Source: Lyngbya sp. PCC 8106
Lineage (GTDB): Bacteria; Cyanobacteriota; Cyanobacteriia; Cyanobacteriales; Microcoleaceae
DNA: 54,269 nucleotides
Assembly: GCF_000169095.1 (NCBI RefSeq)
Contig: NZ_AAVU01000047.1
Location: forward strand, 1-54,269
Reading direction: 5' to 3'
Below the pieces are notes generated by a model. That model saw nothing but the letters and a program-made list of their open reading frames with translations. It was not told the origin of the DNA and did not search any database. Positions 33,772 through 43,674 of the stretch are shown one piece after another; position 1 is the first letter of the stretch; every line of letters starts with the position of its first letter. The position numbers and the translations under genes were made by a program.

Positions 33772-36700
33772 ATGAACAATTGCCCTTTTGCTATTTCCCT
33801 TAACCCTGCTGTCCAAGTCACCAGCACTGAAGACGGTTATACCCTGCACGGAGCAGAATCTGAGCCGAATGCTTGGCTAACCCTTGCCACAACGCCCGGA
33901 ATGGGTATGGCTCTTGATAGTCTCAAGGCAGGCAACACCACCCCTGAATTACTCGTGCAAGGGTTAGCCGAACTCGAGGGTCAGGCAGCCGGGGAACAGT
34001 TTGGGCAGATGCTACAACAATTGGATGAGCGAGGTTGGTTGAGTTATGCTGTATTGCCCCTAGCAGTGGTGATTCCGATGGTGGATTCCGCCGAGTTGAA
34101 CCTCACCGAACCCTACTGGACACAAACCCGCCTCAGCCTCTCCCGTTTTGCCTATCAACATCCCTACGAAGGCACAATGGTACTGGAGTCCCCCCTGTCG
34201 AAGTTTCGGGTCAAGCTCCTCGACTGGCGAGCCAGTGCGATCTTAGCTCAACTCGCCCAGCCCCAAACTTTAGGATCACTGACGCCACCGCCGTACTTGG
34301 GAGCAGAAACCGCCTATCAGTTTCTCAACCTGCTGTGGGCTGCGGGGTTTCTGACGGCTGACCCCGAACCCCCCTCGCTTCAGCTTTGGGACTTCCATAA
34401 CCTGTTGTTCCACAGTCGTAGCCGCAACGGTCGCCATGACTACCCCGCAACGGATATTCAGAGATCTATTGACCACGACCAATGGTCGGATTTCCCGGTG
34501 GTGAAGCCTCCTATGAGCGACCAGATTGTACCGCTACCCCATCCGAACTTGGGCGCATTGATGTGTAACGATGCTACCCTCACAGAGGCGATCGAAGCAC
34601 GGCAGTCTATCAGAAAATTTGACGAAGCTCATCCGATTACGATAGAGCAACTGAGTGAACTGCTCTACCGAACTGCTCGTGTTAAAGAAATTTATCGAAT
34701 GGAAGACAAGTTTGGTGAAGACTGGAAAGTGGAACTGGGTTTTGATTCCGACTTTGAATTTGGGGACATAAGCAGCAGACCGTATCCCTGTGGTGGAGGT
34801 ATGTATGAGCTAGAGATATATCCAGTAGTACGTCACTGTGAAGGGTTGGCTACTGGTCTATATCATTATGACCCGCTCAACCATCAGCTAGAGCAGATTG
34901 TTGCCTCAGAAGATGCTGCCACCCTGATATTCGATGCCCAGCAGGTTACTATGGGAGATGTACCACAAGTGTTGCTCGTAATTACGGCACGCTTTGGGCG
35001 GCTGTTCCGCAAGTATCGTTCGTTAGGCTATGCACTAGCACTTAAGCACGTTGGGGTACTCTACCAAAACTTCTATCTAGTCGCAACCAATATGAGTCTA
35101 GCTTCCTGTGCCTTGGGAGTTGGAGATAGTGATGCTTTTGCACGGGTAACAGGGTTAGATTATGTAGAAGAGTCGGCTGTCGGAGAATTTCTCCTGGGGT
35201 CGTTGCCTAACAGCAATGTTGAAGCAAGTGGGCTGGAGTCGATGGAGGTGGATGGCTCAGAAGAACCTGCTGAAGCAACTGTCTCAGCCAGTGAGACAGA
35301 ATTGGCTGGAGTTGAGGCTGAAAGTGAGTTTGGTGCTGACTTTTCACATGATGTAGAAAAATCAACGCTAGACCTCACCCCCCAACCTTCCCTACAAGGA
35401 GGGATGGCAGAGGACGAAGCCTTTTACCCCCCTCGTTCCCCCCTACAAGGAGGGATGGCAGAGGACGAAGCCTTTTACCCCCCTCGTTCCCCCCTACAAG
35501 GAGGGATGGCAGAGGACGAAGCCTTTTATTCAAAGGAGGAGAATTCAAAGCCTCTCTCCTTGCAGGAGAGAGGTTTGGAGAGAGGTTTTCCAGATCCCGT
35601 GAAAAGTCAGGAGTTTAGTGAAGCTGAGTCAGTTGGGTTAGTGGCAGAAAATCCACAGACTGAGGTAGGAGAAAGCACTGAAAATACCTCGGTGCAAATT
35701 GAGGACATGGCTCCTTCAAATGCGAGCGTTGGGACTCCAGATTCATCGGGTGTCGCTGAAGGAGAAAAATCAGCAGGGGTTTCAGCCAGTGAAGTTGAGA
35801 GTTCGGCATCCCAAACATCGATCGCACTCCATCCCCATGACCTCGACGATCGCATTCCCGGACTGGCTGAACTTCACAACCAAACATTAGGCGATCCTCG
35901 GATCACGATTGTAATTTTAGACGGCAACCCAGACCACACATTGTCATGTTTTCAAGGAGCCGATGTTTCTAAGGTTTTTCCCTACTGGCATGAGATTCCA
36001 GAACCAATTTCTCCAGAAGATTACGCTACATACTTAGAAATTGATAATGGCAATCTAAAAGGTGAAGCCAAAAAAGCGGCATTGGAAGCTGCCCTTCCTG
36101 AACCAATTTTGCATCGTATTCAGGGAGATTATCATGCTTGTCTGGTCACAAGTGTGATTGTTGGTCAAGAAAACACTCCTGTTCCTGGTATTGCTCCCAA
36201 ATGCCGAGTTATCAATATACCTCTTAACAGTATGGGGAGGATAGATGAAGAGGCGATCTCACCACTCAATCTGGCACGCGCTTTTGATTTAGCCCTTGAG
36301 TTGGGGGCAAACATTATCCACTGTGCAATGTGTCGCCCGACTCAGACTGGCAAAGGCGAAGAACTCTTGACTCAAGCTGTGAAAAAATGCCAGGACAACA
36401 ATATTCTGATTGTCTCACCTACTGGGAACGATAAAGGCGAATGCTGGTGTCTGCCTGCTGTGCTACCGGGAACTTTGGCAGTGGGAGCCGCAAAGGTTGA
36501 TGGTACGCCCTGCCACTTTAGTAACTGGGGCGGCAATAATGCAGAAGAGGGTATCCTTGCTCCCGGTGAAGATATTCTCGGAGCGCAACCTTGCACGGAA
36601 GAACCTGTACGCAAAACCGGAACCAGTTTGGCGGCTCCGGTGATGACGGGTATTTCCGCGCTGTTAATGAGTTTGCAAGTGCAACAGGGCAAAACTGTTG

Positions 36701-37935
36701 ATGCTGAAGCCGTCCGAACCGCACTGCTGAATACTGCTATTCCCTGTGACCCAAACGTTGTAGAAGAACCAGAACGCTGTCTACGCGGCTTTGTGAATAT
36801 CCCAGGGGCGATGAAGGTGCTGTTTGGACAACCTTCTGTTACCATTTCCTTTGCAGGCGACCAAGTGACCCGCACCGAATGGGCTGGCTATAGCACGGCG
36901 ATCGCTGGGGATACGTTGAGTATTCCTGCTGGGATGACTGCGATCGCAGCAAGTTCGGCTGGAGACTCTACTATGACAATGCAAGCCGCTACGCCAATGG
37001 CAGCCGAAGTAGCGGTAACTGCGGCGGCTGACCCAGCTACTGCTGACCCCGCTACGGTAGAGGCTAGTACCGCTTTTTCGGGCCATGTTTACGCTCTGGG
37101 AACGTTGGGTTACGACTTTGGCGATGAAACCCGTGTTGATACCTTCAAAGAACGGATGGCTCCGGTAGAAATGGACAGCATCTTGGTTCCGCCAGACCCC
37201 TACGATCCCCGTCAGATGGTTGAACACCTCGATCGCAACCCAGACGAAAGCCGTTCGTTGATCTGGACCTTGAGCCTGGATGGAGACACGATCTATGTCC
37301 TAGAACCAACAGGAGCGTTTTCAGACCAGATCTACGAGATGTTTGTGCTGATGTTAGCAGGTCAACTGGAACCAGAAAGCAGTGATGAATTTGTAGAACG
37401 AATTAGCATCCCCGCCCGACAAACTAACCGCACAGTTGAACTATTCTCTGGTCAGGTTGTGCCTGTTGTGAAGGTACATGATATCCGAGGAATGTACGGC
37501 TGGAAAGTGAATACCCTGGTCAACGCGGCGATGGCGGCGATCGCTCGTCAGGTGGACGAAGCCCAAGCACCCCTCGTCCAACAAGCTCTGACAGCGTTCC
37601 TCAACCGAGTCTACAACGATCTCCGCAATGTGGGTCAGACTTCTCGCGATCGCGCCCTCAACTTCGCCGCCACCAACATCTTCCAAGCGGCTTCCGTCTT
37701 TGCAAAAGCGATCGCTGAACGTCGGCAACTCGACACTATTAAAGTCGAAAAAAGCCCCTTCTGTCGCATCAACAGTGACTGTTGGGATGTCAAGCTTGAG
37801 TTTTTCGACCCGGAAAGTAGTCGTCGGGGGCGCAAGGTTTTCCGCTTTACCCTTGATGTGGTACTTCAGATGCCAGTAACTTTGGGTGAGGTGAAAAGCT
37901 GGTCATTACCATCTGAGACCAAATCCGATTGGTAG
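33772..37935 (+). CDS. lynG: Cyanobactin macrocyclase with oxidase domain (PatG-type)
   Basis: At 1387 residues this is longer than PatG (about 1190). The N-terminal part holds an FMN-dependent thiazoline oxidase domain (about 270-485): RQSIRKFDEAHPITIEQL, PYPCGGGMYELEIYP, then YALALKHVGVLYQNFYL. A low-complexity linker (about 490-690) contains three 17-residue repeats. The subtilisin macrocyclase domain has Asp717 (VILDGNPD), His788 (DYHACLVTS) and Ser952 (KTGTSLAAP). Between Asp and His is the PatG-specific capping insert (SPEDYATYLEIDNGNLKGEA). The C-terminal DUF (about 1100-1387) matches that of lynA. It would cleave SYD and form the N-to-C amide ring. All catalytic residues are intact despite the repeats. 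Confidence 0.96.
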   Translation: MNNCPFAISLNPAVQVTSTEDGYTLHGAESEPNAWLTLATTPGMGMALDSLKAGNTTPELLVQGLAELEGQAAGEQFGQMLQQLDERGWLSYAVLPLAVVIPMVDSAELNLTEPYWTQTRLSLSRFAYQHPYEGTMVLESPLSKFRVKLLDWRASAILAQLAQPQTLGSLTPPPYLGAETAYQFLNLLWAAGFLTADPEPPSLQLWDFHNLLFHSRSRNGRHDYPATDIQRSIDHDQWSDFPVVKPPMSDQIVPLPHPNLGALMCNDATLTEAIEARQSIRKFDEAHPITIEQLSELLYRTARVKEIYRMEDKFGEDWKVELGFDSDFEFGDISSRPYPCGGGMYELEIYPVVRHCEGLATGLYHYDPLNHQLEQIVASEDAATLIFDAQQVTMGDVPQVLLVITARFGRLFRKYRSLGYALALKHVGVLYQNFYLVATNMSLASCALGVGDSDAFARVTGLDYVEESAVGEFLLGSLPNSNVEASGLESMEVDGSEEPAEATVSASETELAGVEAESEFGADFSHDVEKSTLDLTPQPSLQGGMAEDEAFYPPRSPLQGGMAEDEAFYPPRSPLQGGMAEDEAFYSKEENSKPLSLQERGLERGFPDPVKSQEFSEAESVGLVAENPQTEVGESTENTSVQIEDMAPSNASVGTPDSSGVAEGEKSAGVSASEVESSASQTSIALHPHDLDDRIPGLAELHNQTLGDPRITIVILDGNPDHTLSCFQGADVSKVFPYWHEIPEPISPEDYATYLEIDNGNLKGEAKKAALEAALPEPILHRIQGDYHACLVTSVIVGQENTPVPGIAPKCRVINIPLNSMGRIDEEAISPLNLARAFDLALELGANIIHCAMCRPTQTGKGEELLTQAVKKCQDNNILIVSPTGNDKGECWCLPAVLPGTLAVGAAKVDGTPCHFSNWGGNNAEEGILAPGEDILGAQPCTEEPVRKTGTSLAAPVMTGISALLMSLQVQQGKTVDAEAVRTALLNTAIPCDPNVVEEPERCLRGFVNIPGAMKVLFGQPSVTISFAGDQVTRTEWAGYSTAIAGDTLSIPAGMTAIAASSAGDSTMTMQAATPMAAEVAVTAAADPATADPATVEASTAFSGHVYALGTLGYDFGDETRVDTFKERMAPVEMDSILVPPDPYDPRQMVEHLDRNPDESRSLIWTLSLDGDTIYVLEPTGAFSDQIYEMFVLMLAGQLEPESSDEFVERISIPARQTNRTVELFSGQVVPVVKVHDIRGMYGWKVNTLVNAAMAAIARQVDEAQAPLVQQALTAFLNRVYNDLRNVGQTSRDRALNFAATNIFQAASVFAKAIAERRQLDTIKVEKSPFCRINSDCWDVKLEFFDPESSRRGRKVFRFTLDVVLQMPVTLGEVKSWSLPSETKSDW
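35391..35543 (+). repeat. Three 51-bp repeats in frame within the lynG linker
   Basis: Copies begin near 35391, 35442 and 35493 with a period of 51 bases, each encoding LQGGMAEDEAFYPPRSP or a slight variant. Adjacent DNA (about 35550-35590) is TCTCC/GGAGAG-rich like the repeat DNA before lynG. A multiple of three has kept the frame. Confidence 0.9.
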
Positions 37936-37947
37936 AGTAACGGTATA

Positions 37948-38348
37948 AAATTTCTGAACTACTCAAGCCAAACGGACGATTTATCTGCACTTTACATAAC
38001 CCCAAAGTTTGCCTGAAATCGATTAGCACAACTCCCACAAAATACGGCCCTTTTCCCCGTGTTGATGGAGTCGGTGCGGTAAGTTTATCAGTAAATTTGA
38101 ACTCTAACCCGGAAACGGGAATAGTTAGCGGATATCAAACGATTTACGAACTCGATGAAATGAAGAAAATCGTCGCAGAAAATCAACTCCCGGTTGAATT
38201 TTAACTTGTCGAATTTGAGCGTTTTCAGGAACTTTTGAAGTTAGCCGATTTTGAAGTTGAGGAAGTATTTGGAAATTATGATTTCTCTCCGTTTATTGCA
38301 GAAACAAGCCCATATATGATTATTTTTACTCGCAAGTTAAGTTGTTAA
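37948..38348 (+). pseudogene. Remnant of a class I SAM-dependent methyltransferase
   Basis: Thirteen bases after the lynG stop a frame reads ISELLKPNGRFICTLHNPKV, then GPFPRVDG, ETGIVSGYQTIYELDEM and VEF, then a TAA stop. The same frame continues LVEFERFQELLKLADFEVEE, FGNYDFSPF and SPYMIIFTRKLS. The LKPNGRFICTLHNP start and DFEV...YMI.F end match the last half of Rossmann methyltransferases. The SAM-binding N-terminus is missing and a nonsense codon splits the rest. The break lies at the edge of the cyanobactin cluster. Confidence 0.75.
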
Positions 38349-38419
38349 AAATAACCAACGAAACCCAGTTAATTATTAACTAGGTTCCTAACAGTGATTG
38401 TCAAAACGTCAAACAATAA

Positions 38420-39325
38420 CTAGAGATTAAAATCCACTGTTGCTAACCAATCCAAGATTTGAGGATTAACAACTTCGGGGCGTTCATCGTGAGGACAATG
38501 ACCCGTTTTCGGTACAGAAACAAATTGAACAGGTTGTCCTGTTTCCACTAAATCTTGATAAATTTTCGCCCCTTTAATCGGAGTCCAAGGGTCATCTTCA
38601 CCCCAAATCACTAATAAAGGCTGTTTGACTTTTGTTAATAACTGTGTTGGATGAGGGCCAGCCGGAGCCGTTAAAATGGAAGCAAAAACTTTCTGAGCGC
38701 CTTGATCATTTGAGGGGGTATAAAGTAATTCAACCAGTTCATCCGTAATCGCTTTTTTATTTCCATAAACCTGACGCAAAGTGTTGCGAATACGGTGTTT
38801 TTGACGAACTTGGTTAAACACAAACGAACCAATTACCGGAGAACCTACCATCTTGGTAAACGTTCCCATAATCAATCGTAAAGGCAAATTTAATTCTTCA
38901 GGACGATGGTTTAAACCCCCCGCACAGTTGAGTAATACCGCCCCGGCGGAAATTTTGGGATATTGCGCCACCATCATCAAACTCAGCAACGCCCCGATAG
39001 AGTTTCCGACAAAAACAGTGGGTTTGAGAATATGTTCCGCCCAAAAATCATGCAATAGTTCAGTCCACAATTCCAACGAATAATCAATTGCAGGTTTAGC
39101 CGAACCCCCAAACCCCAGTAAGTCGATTGCAAAAACTTGATAACCCCCTTCTGCGAGTACGGGGATATTTTGCCGCCAATGTCCAATAGAGGCACCAAAA
39201 CCATGGACTAAAACCAAAGGATGTCCGTTTCCTTGAACTGTGTATTGGATAGAATGTCCCTGCCATTGCCAGGTTTGCAAGTTTAGGGAAAATTTAGAAA
39301 GAGGTTGTTGGGCTGAAAGCGTCAT
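38420..39325 (-). CDS. Alpha/beta hydrolase
   Basis: This 301-residue protein has the alpha/beta hydrolase fold. LVLVHGFGASIGHWRQNI provides the oxyanion loop, VFVGNSIGALLSL holds the nucleophile Ser in GNSIG, LLVIWGEDDPWTP the acid Asp, and SVPKTGHCPHDE the catalytic His. The layout is that of chloroplast-type and cyanobacterial pheophytinase- or lipase-like hydrolases, but the substrate cannot be assigned. The N-terminus WQWQGHSIQYTVQG is typical of the group. It is transcribed towards lynG and is probably unrelated to the cluster. Confidence 0.87.
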   Translation of the reverse strand: MTLSAQQPLSKFSLNLQTWQWQGHSIQYTVQGNGHPLVLVHGFGASIGHWRQNIPVLAEGGYQVFAIDLLGFGGSAKPAIDYSLELWTELLHDFWAEHILKPTVFVGNSIGALLSLMMVAQYPKISAGAVLLNCAGGLNHRPEELNLPLRLIMGTFTKMVGSPVIGSFVFNQVRQKHRIRNTLRQVYGNKKAITDELVELLYTPSNDQGAQKVFASILTAPAGPHPTQLLTKVKQPLLVIWGEDDPWTPIKGAKIYQDLVETGQPVQFVSVPKTGHCPHDERPEVVNPQILDWLATVDFNL

Positions 39326-39409
39326 TTAATAAACTTTTGTAAATAAGACCACTCTCAAATGATAATAGGTTAAGCCCCAAATTTCTCGCCAAGTGTGCGA
39401 TCGCTACGT

Positions 39410-42100
39410 TTAAGGATTTGAACAGTTCAAACCTGCCGCCTCTGCTGTCGCAAACTGAATTGGCAAAAATGCGAAGCCGAACTCTCGGTTAGGACAAGGA
39501 ACAACCCTAACCCGGCTCACAGGTGGCTGTTGGCGATCGCCGATTCCCGGTATAAACTCAATTGGCCCGGTCACTCCCTCCACAGCGAAAGTCTCATCGG
39601 CAAGAGCTTGACGAACTCCCCGACGGGTTGGATGTTGGCGTATTCCTTCGATCAGCACCAAAGCCGCATCATAAGCTAGAGCAGTGCGGGGACTCACTGG
39701 CCCCCCCCAAAGCTGCAAAGCGGTTTTGGAAAAATCTGGGTTAGGACTACTCAAATAATGCCAGTGAACCACTAAAATCAGTTTTTCTAAAAGTTCGAGC
39801 TTGGCAATTTTTAAAGCTTTAGGACTGTAAAGAGACAAAGTACCCACTATTGGGCTTTGACCTTGATTTTCTTTAATGACTTCTAGGGAACGATCAAGGG
39901 AATTAGTTACCTGACCATCTGGCATTAAAATAATTGCTGATTCTCCAGAATCTCTAATTTTTCGGATGGCACGTTCGGCATTAAAATCAGGACTATAAAG
40001 ATCAAAGGAATCAATGATATATCCTCCTTTTTCTAGAAACTTTTCTTTGAATTGTTTTTGATAATCACTAGAATAGGGACTAGCCGGATTGTAAAAAATT
40101 GTCACTCTTTTTTGGTTAATTTTATTGAGTAAGACATCAACGATGACATTGGCTTGCACATGGTTAACAGTTGGAATTCGGAAGAAAAATTTTCGGGGCT
40201 GTGTGCTGAGTTCAGAGGTTGTTGTACCTGGAGAAACTAAGACCTTTTTATTTTGATTATAAATATCTACAGTTGCCATCGTCATTTCACTCGTATAATG
40301 ACCGACAACGCCTAGAATTTCTGAGCGCTTGGCTAGAGTTCTAGCAACTGTTCTCGCCTGACCCTCTATGTTAGAATCATCAGCAATAATTACTTTCAAG
40401 CCTTTTCCATTCAAATTGTTACGATCTAAAAAATTTGAACCGGGTAAAGCGAGATCGGGGGATTTACTCTGATTGAATAAACTCAAGTTAACTTCAGTTT
40501 GGGCTTGAGCTATACCTCGAAGAAGTTCTTCTGCAATTTCTGCATCTATAACCTCTTTTTTTAAAATAGGAACCACCACTGCGATCGTATAGTAATCGGC
40601 TCCTGTCGCTTCTAAAAGTGCATTATTGAGATAAATTAAAGTTTCTGGATCTTTTCTTTCTTCCTGCCAGCTTTCTTGCAGATTACTAACAGCCTGTTGA
40701 GAGTTTTGATGGCTAATAAAACAATCAATCCACCGTTGTCGAACATAACCCTTCCAAATAGATATGTAATAACTCCAGGGACGCTGACAATTAGCCACAG
40801 GCTTTACCCCCCTTTGCTTATCTCGGGGTTGAAAAGGAGTTAAAATTTCCTCACCTTGACTAATCTGATCTCCCATTTTTTCAGAACTCACAATTTGTGA
40901 AACTCCAGAAAGCACAGTTCCCATTAAAACCAGCGACAATGGAATAAATTGCCAAGGTTTTATTAAAGGTTTTCTCCATAAATGATCCGGTTTAACTTGA
41001 GGCCAATACAGTTCAGATGTAGCCGGATTTTGACTCAGCACGGGCAGCCAAGATGCCCCCGGATAGAACAGTTGATCTGTAGGGGTGGGAATTTCAATTT
41101 GTTGCAAATGTTGCCGAGCCGAACGAACAGCAGCGTGAAGCGGTTTACCCTGAACAAATTCTTCGAGGAAAAACTTTAAAAAAGTTCGTGCCACTTGATC
41201 GGGAACGGGTTCTCGCATGACGATTAAATGGGGAATCTCAAAATCCGCTAAATATTCAGCTATACCGAGTCCATCACAGGAATTAAAGACTGCTAACTTA
41301 ACATTTTTAGCTGCTTTTTTTAAAGCTTCTTTTAACGTTTCAATTGATAAATTAAAGGAATGATCGACCTGAATCTTTTTCTCAGAACTATGTCCAGCAT
41401 AAAAAATAATATCCCAATTTCCCATCCAGAGTTTATCAAATAGTTCTTGTGGAGTTAGAAAATTTCCCTTCCGGGGAATCGCAGTAATTTTTGCTCCGTA
41501 TTTTTTTAAGGTTTCAATCAGTTCTCGATCCTCTTGAAGTTTCAATCCCCCTTGATCGCTCCCAAAAATTGCTAGAATTTTTAGGGGTGTAGTTAGTATT
41601 TCTGCTGGTCGATTATATGAAGACAAAAGAGTTAATTCAGCATGGGGTAAAAAATAGGATTTCTCAAATAAATCCCAGCGATCCCAGGATAATTTACGCA
41701 GATAAGCATTTGAGGTATCGAGAATAATTCGTACCGATTCAGTTGATGTTCCGTCTTTGACTTGCCCAACAATTCGCCCTCGAATATCCCCAAATATGGG
41801 ATCACTAAACCAAGTTTCTACTGTAGATTCAAGGGTTTGAGTAGCAGATTGACAGTCTTGCAAAGTAGAAGCATGGGTAATTTGCCCCTTTGGGATGTCA
41901 ATCATTCGGATTTTGCCTCCCAAGTGGGTATAAATTTCTCTCCATTCCTCATAAACTTGAGGAATTTGGGGGTTGGGTGGGAGTTGAGGACAATTACTAT
42001 CTGTAGCAATAATTTTGCCGTCTTGCCAAAACTCTAAGAAAACGGTAAATCCCGATTCAAAACTACCTCTTTCTATTTTGATCACAACTTGTTTTGCCAT
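39410..42100 (-). CDS. CHAT protease-like domain fused to a periplasmic-binding receptor domain
   Basis: This 896-residue protein is a chimera. Residues about 170-355 form a CHAT (caspase-like) domain: ILAIFGSDQGGLKLQEDREL, His237 in IIFYAGHSSEK and Cys275 in LAVFNSCDGLG, with ALREP-like HLIVMREPVPDQVA after it. One transmembrane helix lies at 384-404 (PWQFIPLSLVLMGTVLSGV). Residues about 490-880 resemble type I periplasmic binding proteins of the Leu/Ile/Val class (GLKVIIADDSNIEGQARTVA, ILGVVGHYTSEMT, VLVSPGTTTSELS). The layout suggests transmembrane signalling: an outside ligand sensor and an inside protease. It is the last gene of a three-gene minus-strand set with the DUF1822 and sigma-like genes. 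Confidence 0.83.
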   Translation of the reverse strand: MAKQVVIKIERGSFESGFTVFLEFWQDGKIIATDSNCPQLPPNPQIPQVYEEWREIYTHLGGKIRMIDIPKGQITHASTLQDCQSATQTLESTVETWFSDPIFGDIRGRIVGQVKDGTSTESVRIILDTSNAYLRKLSWDRWDLFEKSYFLPHAELTLLSSYNRPAEILTTPLKILAIFGSDQGGLKLQEDRELIETLKKYGAKITAIPRKGNFLTPQELFDKLWMGNWDIIFYAGHSSEKKIQVDHSFNLSIETLKEALKKAAKNVKLAVFNSCDGLGIAEYLADFEIPHLIVMREPVPDQVARTFLKFFLEEFVQGKPLHAAVRSARQHLQQIEIPTPTDQLFYPGASWLPVLSQNPATSELYWPQVKPDHLWRKPLIKPWQFIPLSLVLMGTVLSGVSQIVSSEKMGDQISQGEEILTPFQPRDKQRGVKPVANCQRPWSYYISIWKGYVRQRWIDCFISHQNSQQAVSNLQESWQEERKDPETLIYLNNALLEATGADYYTIAVVVPILKKEVIDAEIAEELLRGIAQAQTEVNLSLFNQSKSPDLALPGSNFLDRNNLNGKGLKVIIADDSNIEGQARTVARTLAKRSEILGVVGHYTSEMTMATVDIYNQNKKVLVSPGTTTSELSTQPRKFFFRIPTVNHVQANVIVDVLLNKINQKRVTIFYNPASPYSSDYQKQFKEKFLEKGGYIIDSFDLYSPDFNAERAIRKIRDSGESAIILMPDGQVTNSLDRSLEVIKENQGQSPIVGTLSLYSPKALKIAKLELLEKLILVVHWHYLSSPNPDFSKTALQLWGGPVSPRTALAYDAALVLIEGIRQHPTRRGVRQALADETFAVEGVTGPIEFIPGIGDRQQPPVSRVRVVPCPNREFGFAFLPIQFATAEAAGLNCSNP

Positions 42101-42310
42101 AATAATTTGATAGGTTGAGTTGTAATTGGGAATACTCTTATTCTTTACACCTTATTATAATTTAATTGATTCCAAATCAGACTCTAGTTATTTTATCCTG
42201 ATCAGGTACAAAAACTCTCCGTTTTGAGAAATTGAGTAGTTGAGTATTTTAGAAAATTCAGGGTATACCTCAGCCACGAGAAAACCCGATTAACAATGAT
42301 TTCACCACAA

Positions 42311-43576
42311 TTAAACAATAAAGTGCTTTGTCACAGTGGCATTATTAAGAATAATCTGAATCCCAAACTGATCTCCTGGATCTGCGGTAAATTTAAACTG
42401 AATATAATCATCTCGATCTCGGGAACGAACTTCAAATAAGGACTGACCCATTTCATCTAAACCAATCAGTTTTAAATTTGCAGGTAAAACGGATTGTTCT
42501 TGTAGGGGATAAACTCTCAAAAGAATTGCTATTCGTTGATTAGGTTTCGGTAAAATCGCCACCATTAATGCGACAGAAACACCGGATAATTGCATTCCTA
42601 AATCGATAGCTTGTCGTACACCGATATCCGGATGACTGGGATTAATTTCCCAGAGTAATTCTGCGGCTTGCCAGCGTGTTTCTTCATCTTCAGTTGTTTG
42701 TAAAACCTGCGCTAGAGCGTTACTAACTTCAGTCTGTGAAAGTTCAGATTCGGATAATTCTCCCTGATTTTTATTGTCCTGAATTGTGCGAATGGAGAAT
42801 TGTTTCAGGAATTGTTGTACCGCATTCGGAAACAACTTGTCTGTTACTTCGTCTGACCTAAAACACATCTGAATAATCGGTTTACGGTTCCCTAAAAGTT
42901 CTTCAACGGGTTGCCAATCTCTTGTAAAGATTTGATCAAACCAACGTGTTAACTGTTCAAAAGTGTTTTCAGTTGAGGCATTTTCCGGGAGTTTGATCGC
43001 GGCTGGACTTAAATATTTTAGATTAAAAATTAAGTGAGTTGGTTCGGAGTTGAATTCCTCTAGAGACAGTTTGTAGTAATTTTCTCTTGTCTGTTTTAGA
43101 GGTTTTTTTATTAATTGATCGTATCGCAAAAAACCAAATAAAATAACTTGAGATTCCTCGATTAATACTTGAATTATTGTATAAAAATGGGCGAAACAAT
43201 CTGGAGAATCAATCATTTTTTCGGGGATTTCAATTTCTTGATCTTTTAAACTCGCATTGGAAAGTAAGCAAAGTTTAAATTTCCCGACTTGGAGAGGACT
43301 GATTGCTTCTGAAGATAAAACTTGAGTTTGAATAAGAGAATCGGTTTGATAACTTAGTGTTAAATGGCGATCGCTTAACCATTGTTCTAATCCAAATAAA
43401 GCCAGTGCATTCAAATAAGCTTGCCATTGTTGGGATTCATTATTAAAATGACGACTGAGGAGAGTCGCTTGCTGAAAATTTTCCGGCTCTAGATCAACCG
43501 TTTCTGACTGTAATTGTCGGTAAGATAGTGAATTAGCGTTTCCTTTCGAGCGTTCAGAATCAAGATCAAAATTCAT
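42311..43576 (-). CDS. DUF1822 family protein
   Basis: This 421-residue cyanobacterial protein shows the DUF1822 pattern: LSRHFNNESQQWQAYLNALA, then LFGLEQWLSDRHLTL near 60-75, a middle region with low similarity, and a C-terminal beta-rich end (GVSVALMVAILPKPNQRIAI, LLRVYPLQEQSVLPANLKLI, DPGDQFGIQIILNNATV). There is no membrane segment or catalytic motif. DUF1822 genes repeatedly neighbour CHAT and sigma-like genes in cyanobacteria, as I recall. Gaps to the CHAT gene (210 bases) and the sigma-like gene (98 bases) are compatible with one operon. Function is unknown. Confidence 0.8.
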   Translation of the reverse strand: MNFDLDSERSKGNANSLSYRQLQSETVDLEPENFQQATLLSRHFNNESQQWQAYLNALALFGLEQWLSDRHLTLSYQTDSLIQTQVLSSEAISPLQVGKFKLCLLSNASLKDQEIEIPEKMIDSPDCFAHFYTIIQVLIEESQVILFGFLRYDQLIKKPLKQTRENYYKLSLEEFNSEPTHLIFNLKYLSPAAIKLPENASTENTFEQLTRWFDQIFTRDWQPVEELLGNRKPIIQMCFRSDEVTDKLFPNAVQQFLKQFSIRTIQDNKNQGELSESELSQTEVSNALAQVLQTTEDEETRWQAAELLWEINPSHPDIGVRQAIDLGMQLSGVSVALMVAILPKPNQRIAILLRVYPLQEQSVLPANLKLIGLDEMGQSLFEVRSRDRDDYIQFKFTADPGDQFGIQIILNNATVTKHFIV

Positions 43577-43674
43577 GTCAATTCTCCTAGTTAAGCGTTG
43601 GGTTTAATGTTTCTTGATTGGGTTATATTTTTTATGAATTGCTTAAAAAATAATAAACTCATATTTTTATATTC

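Noticed and set aside
35391..35543. CRISPR-like array in lynG
   Set aside because: The three 51-base units are contiguous without spacers and are read in frame as protein.
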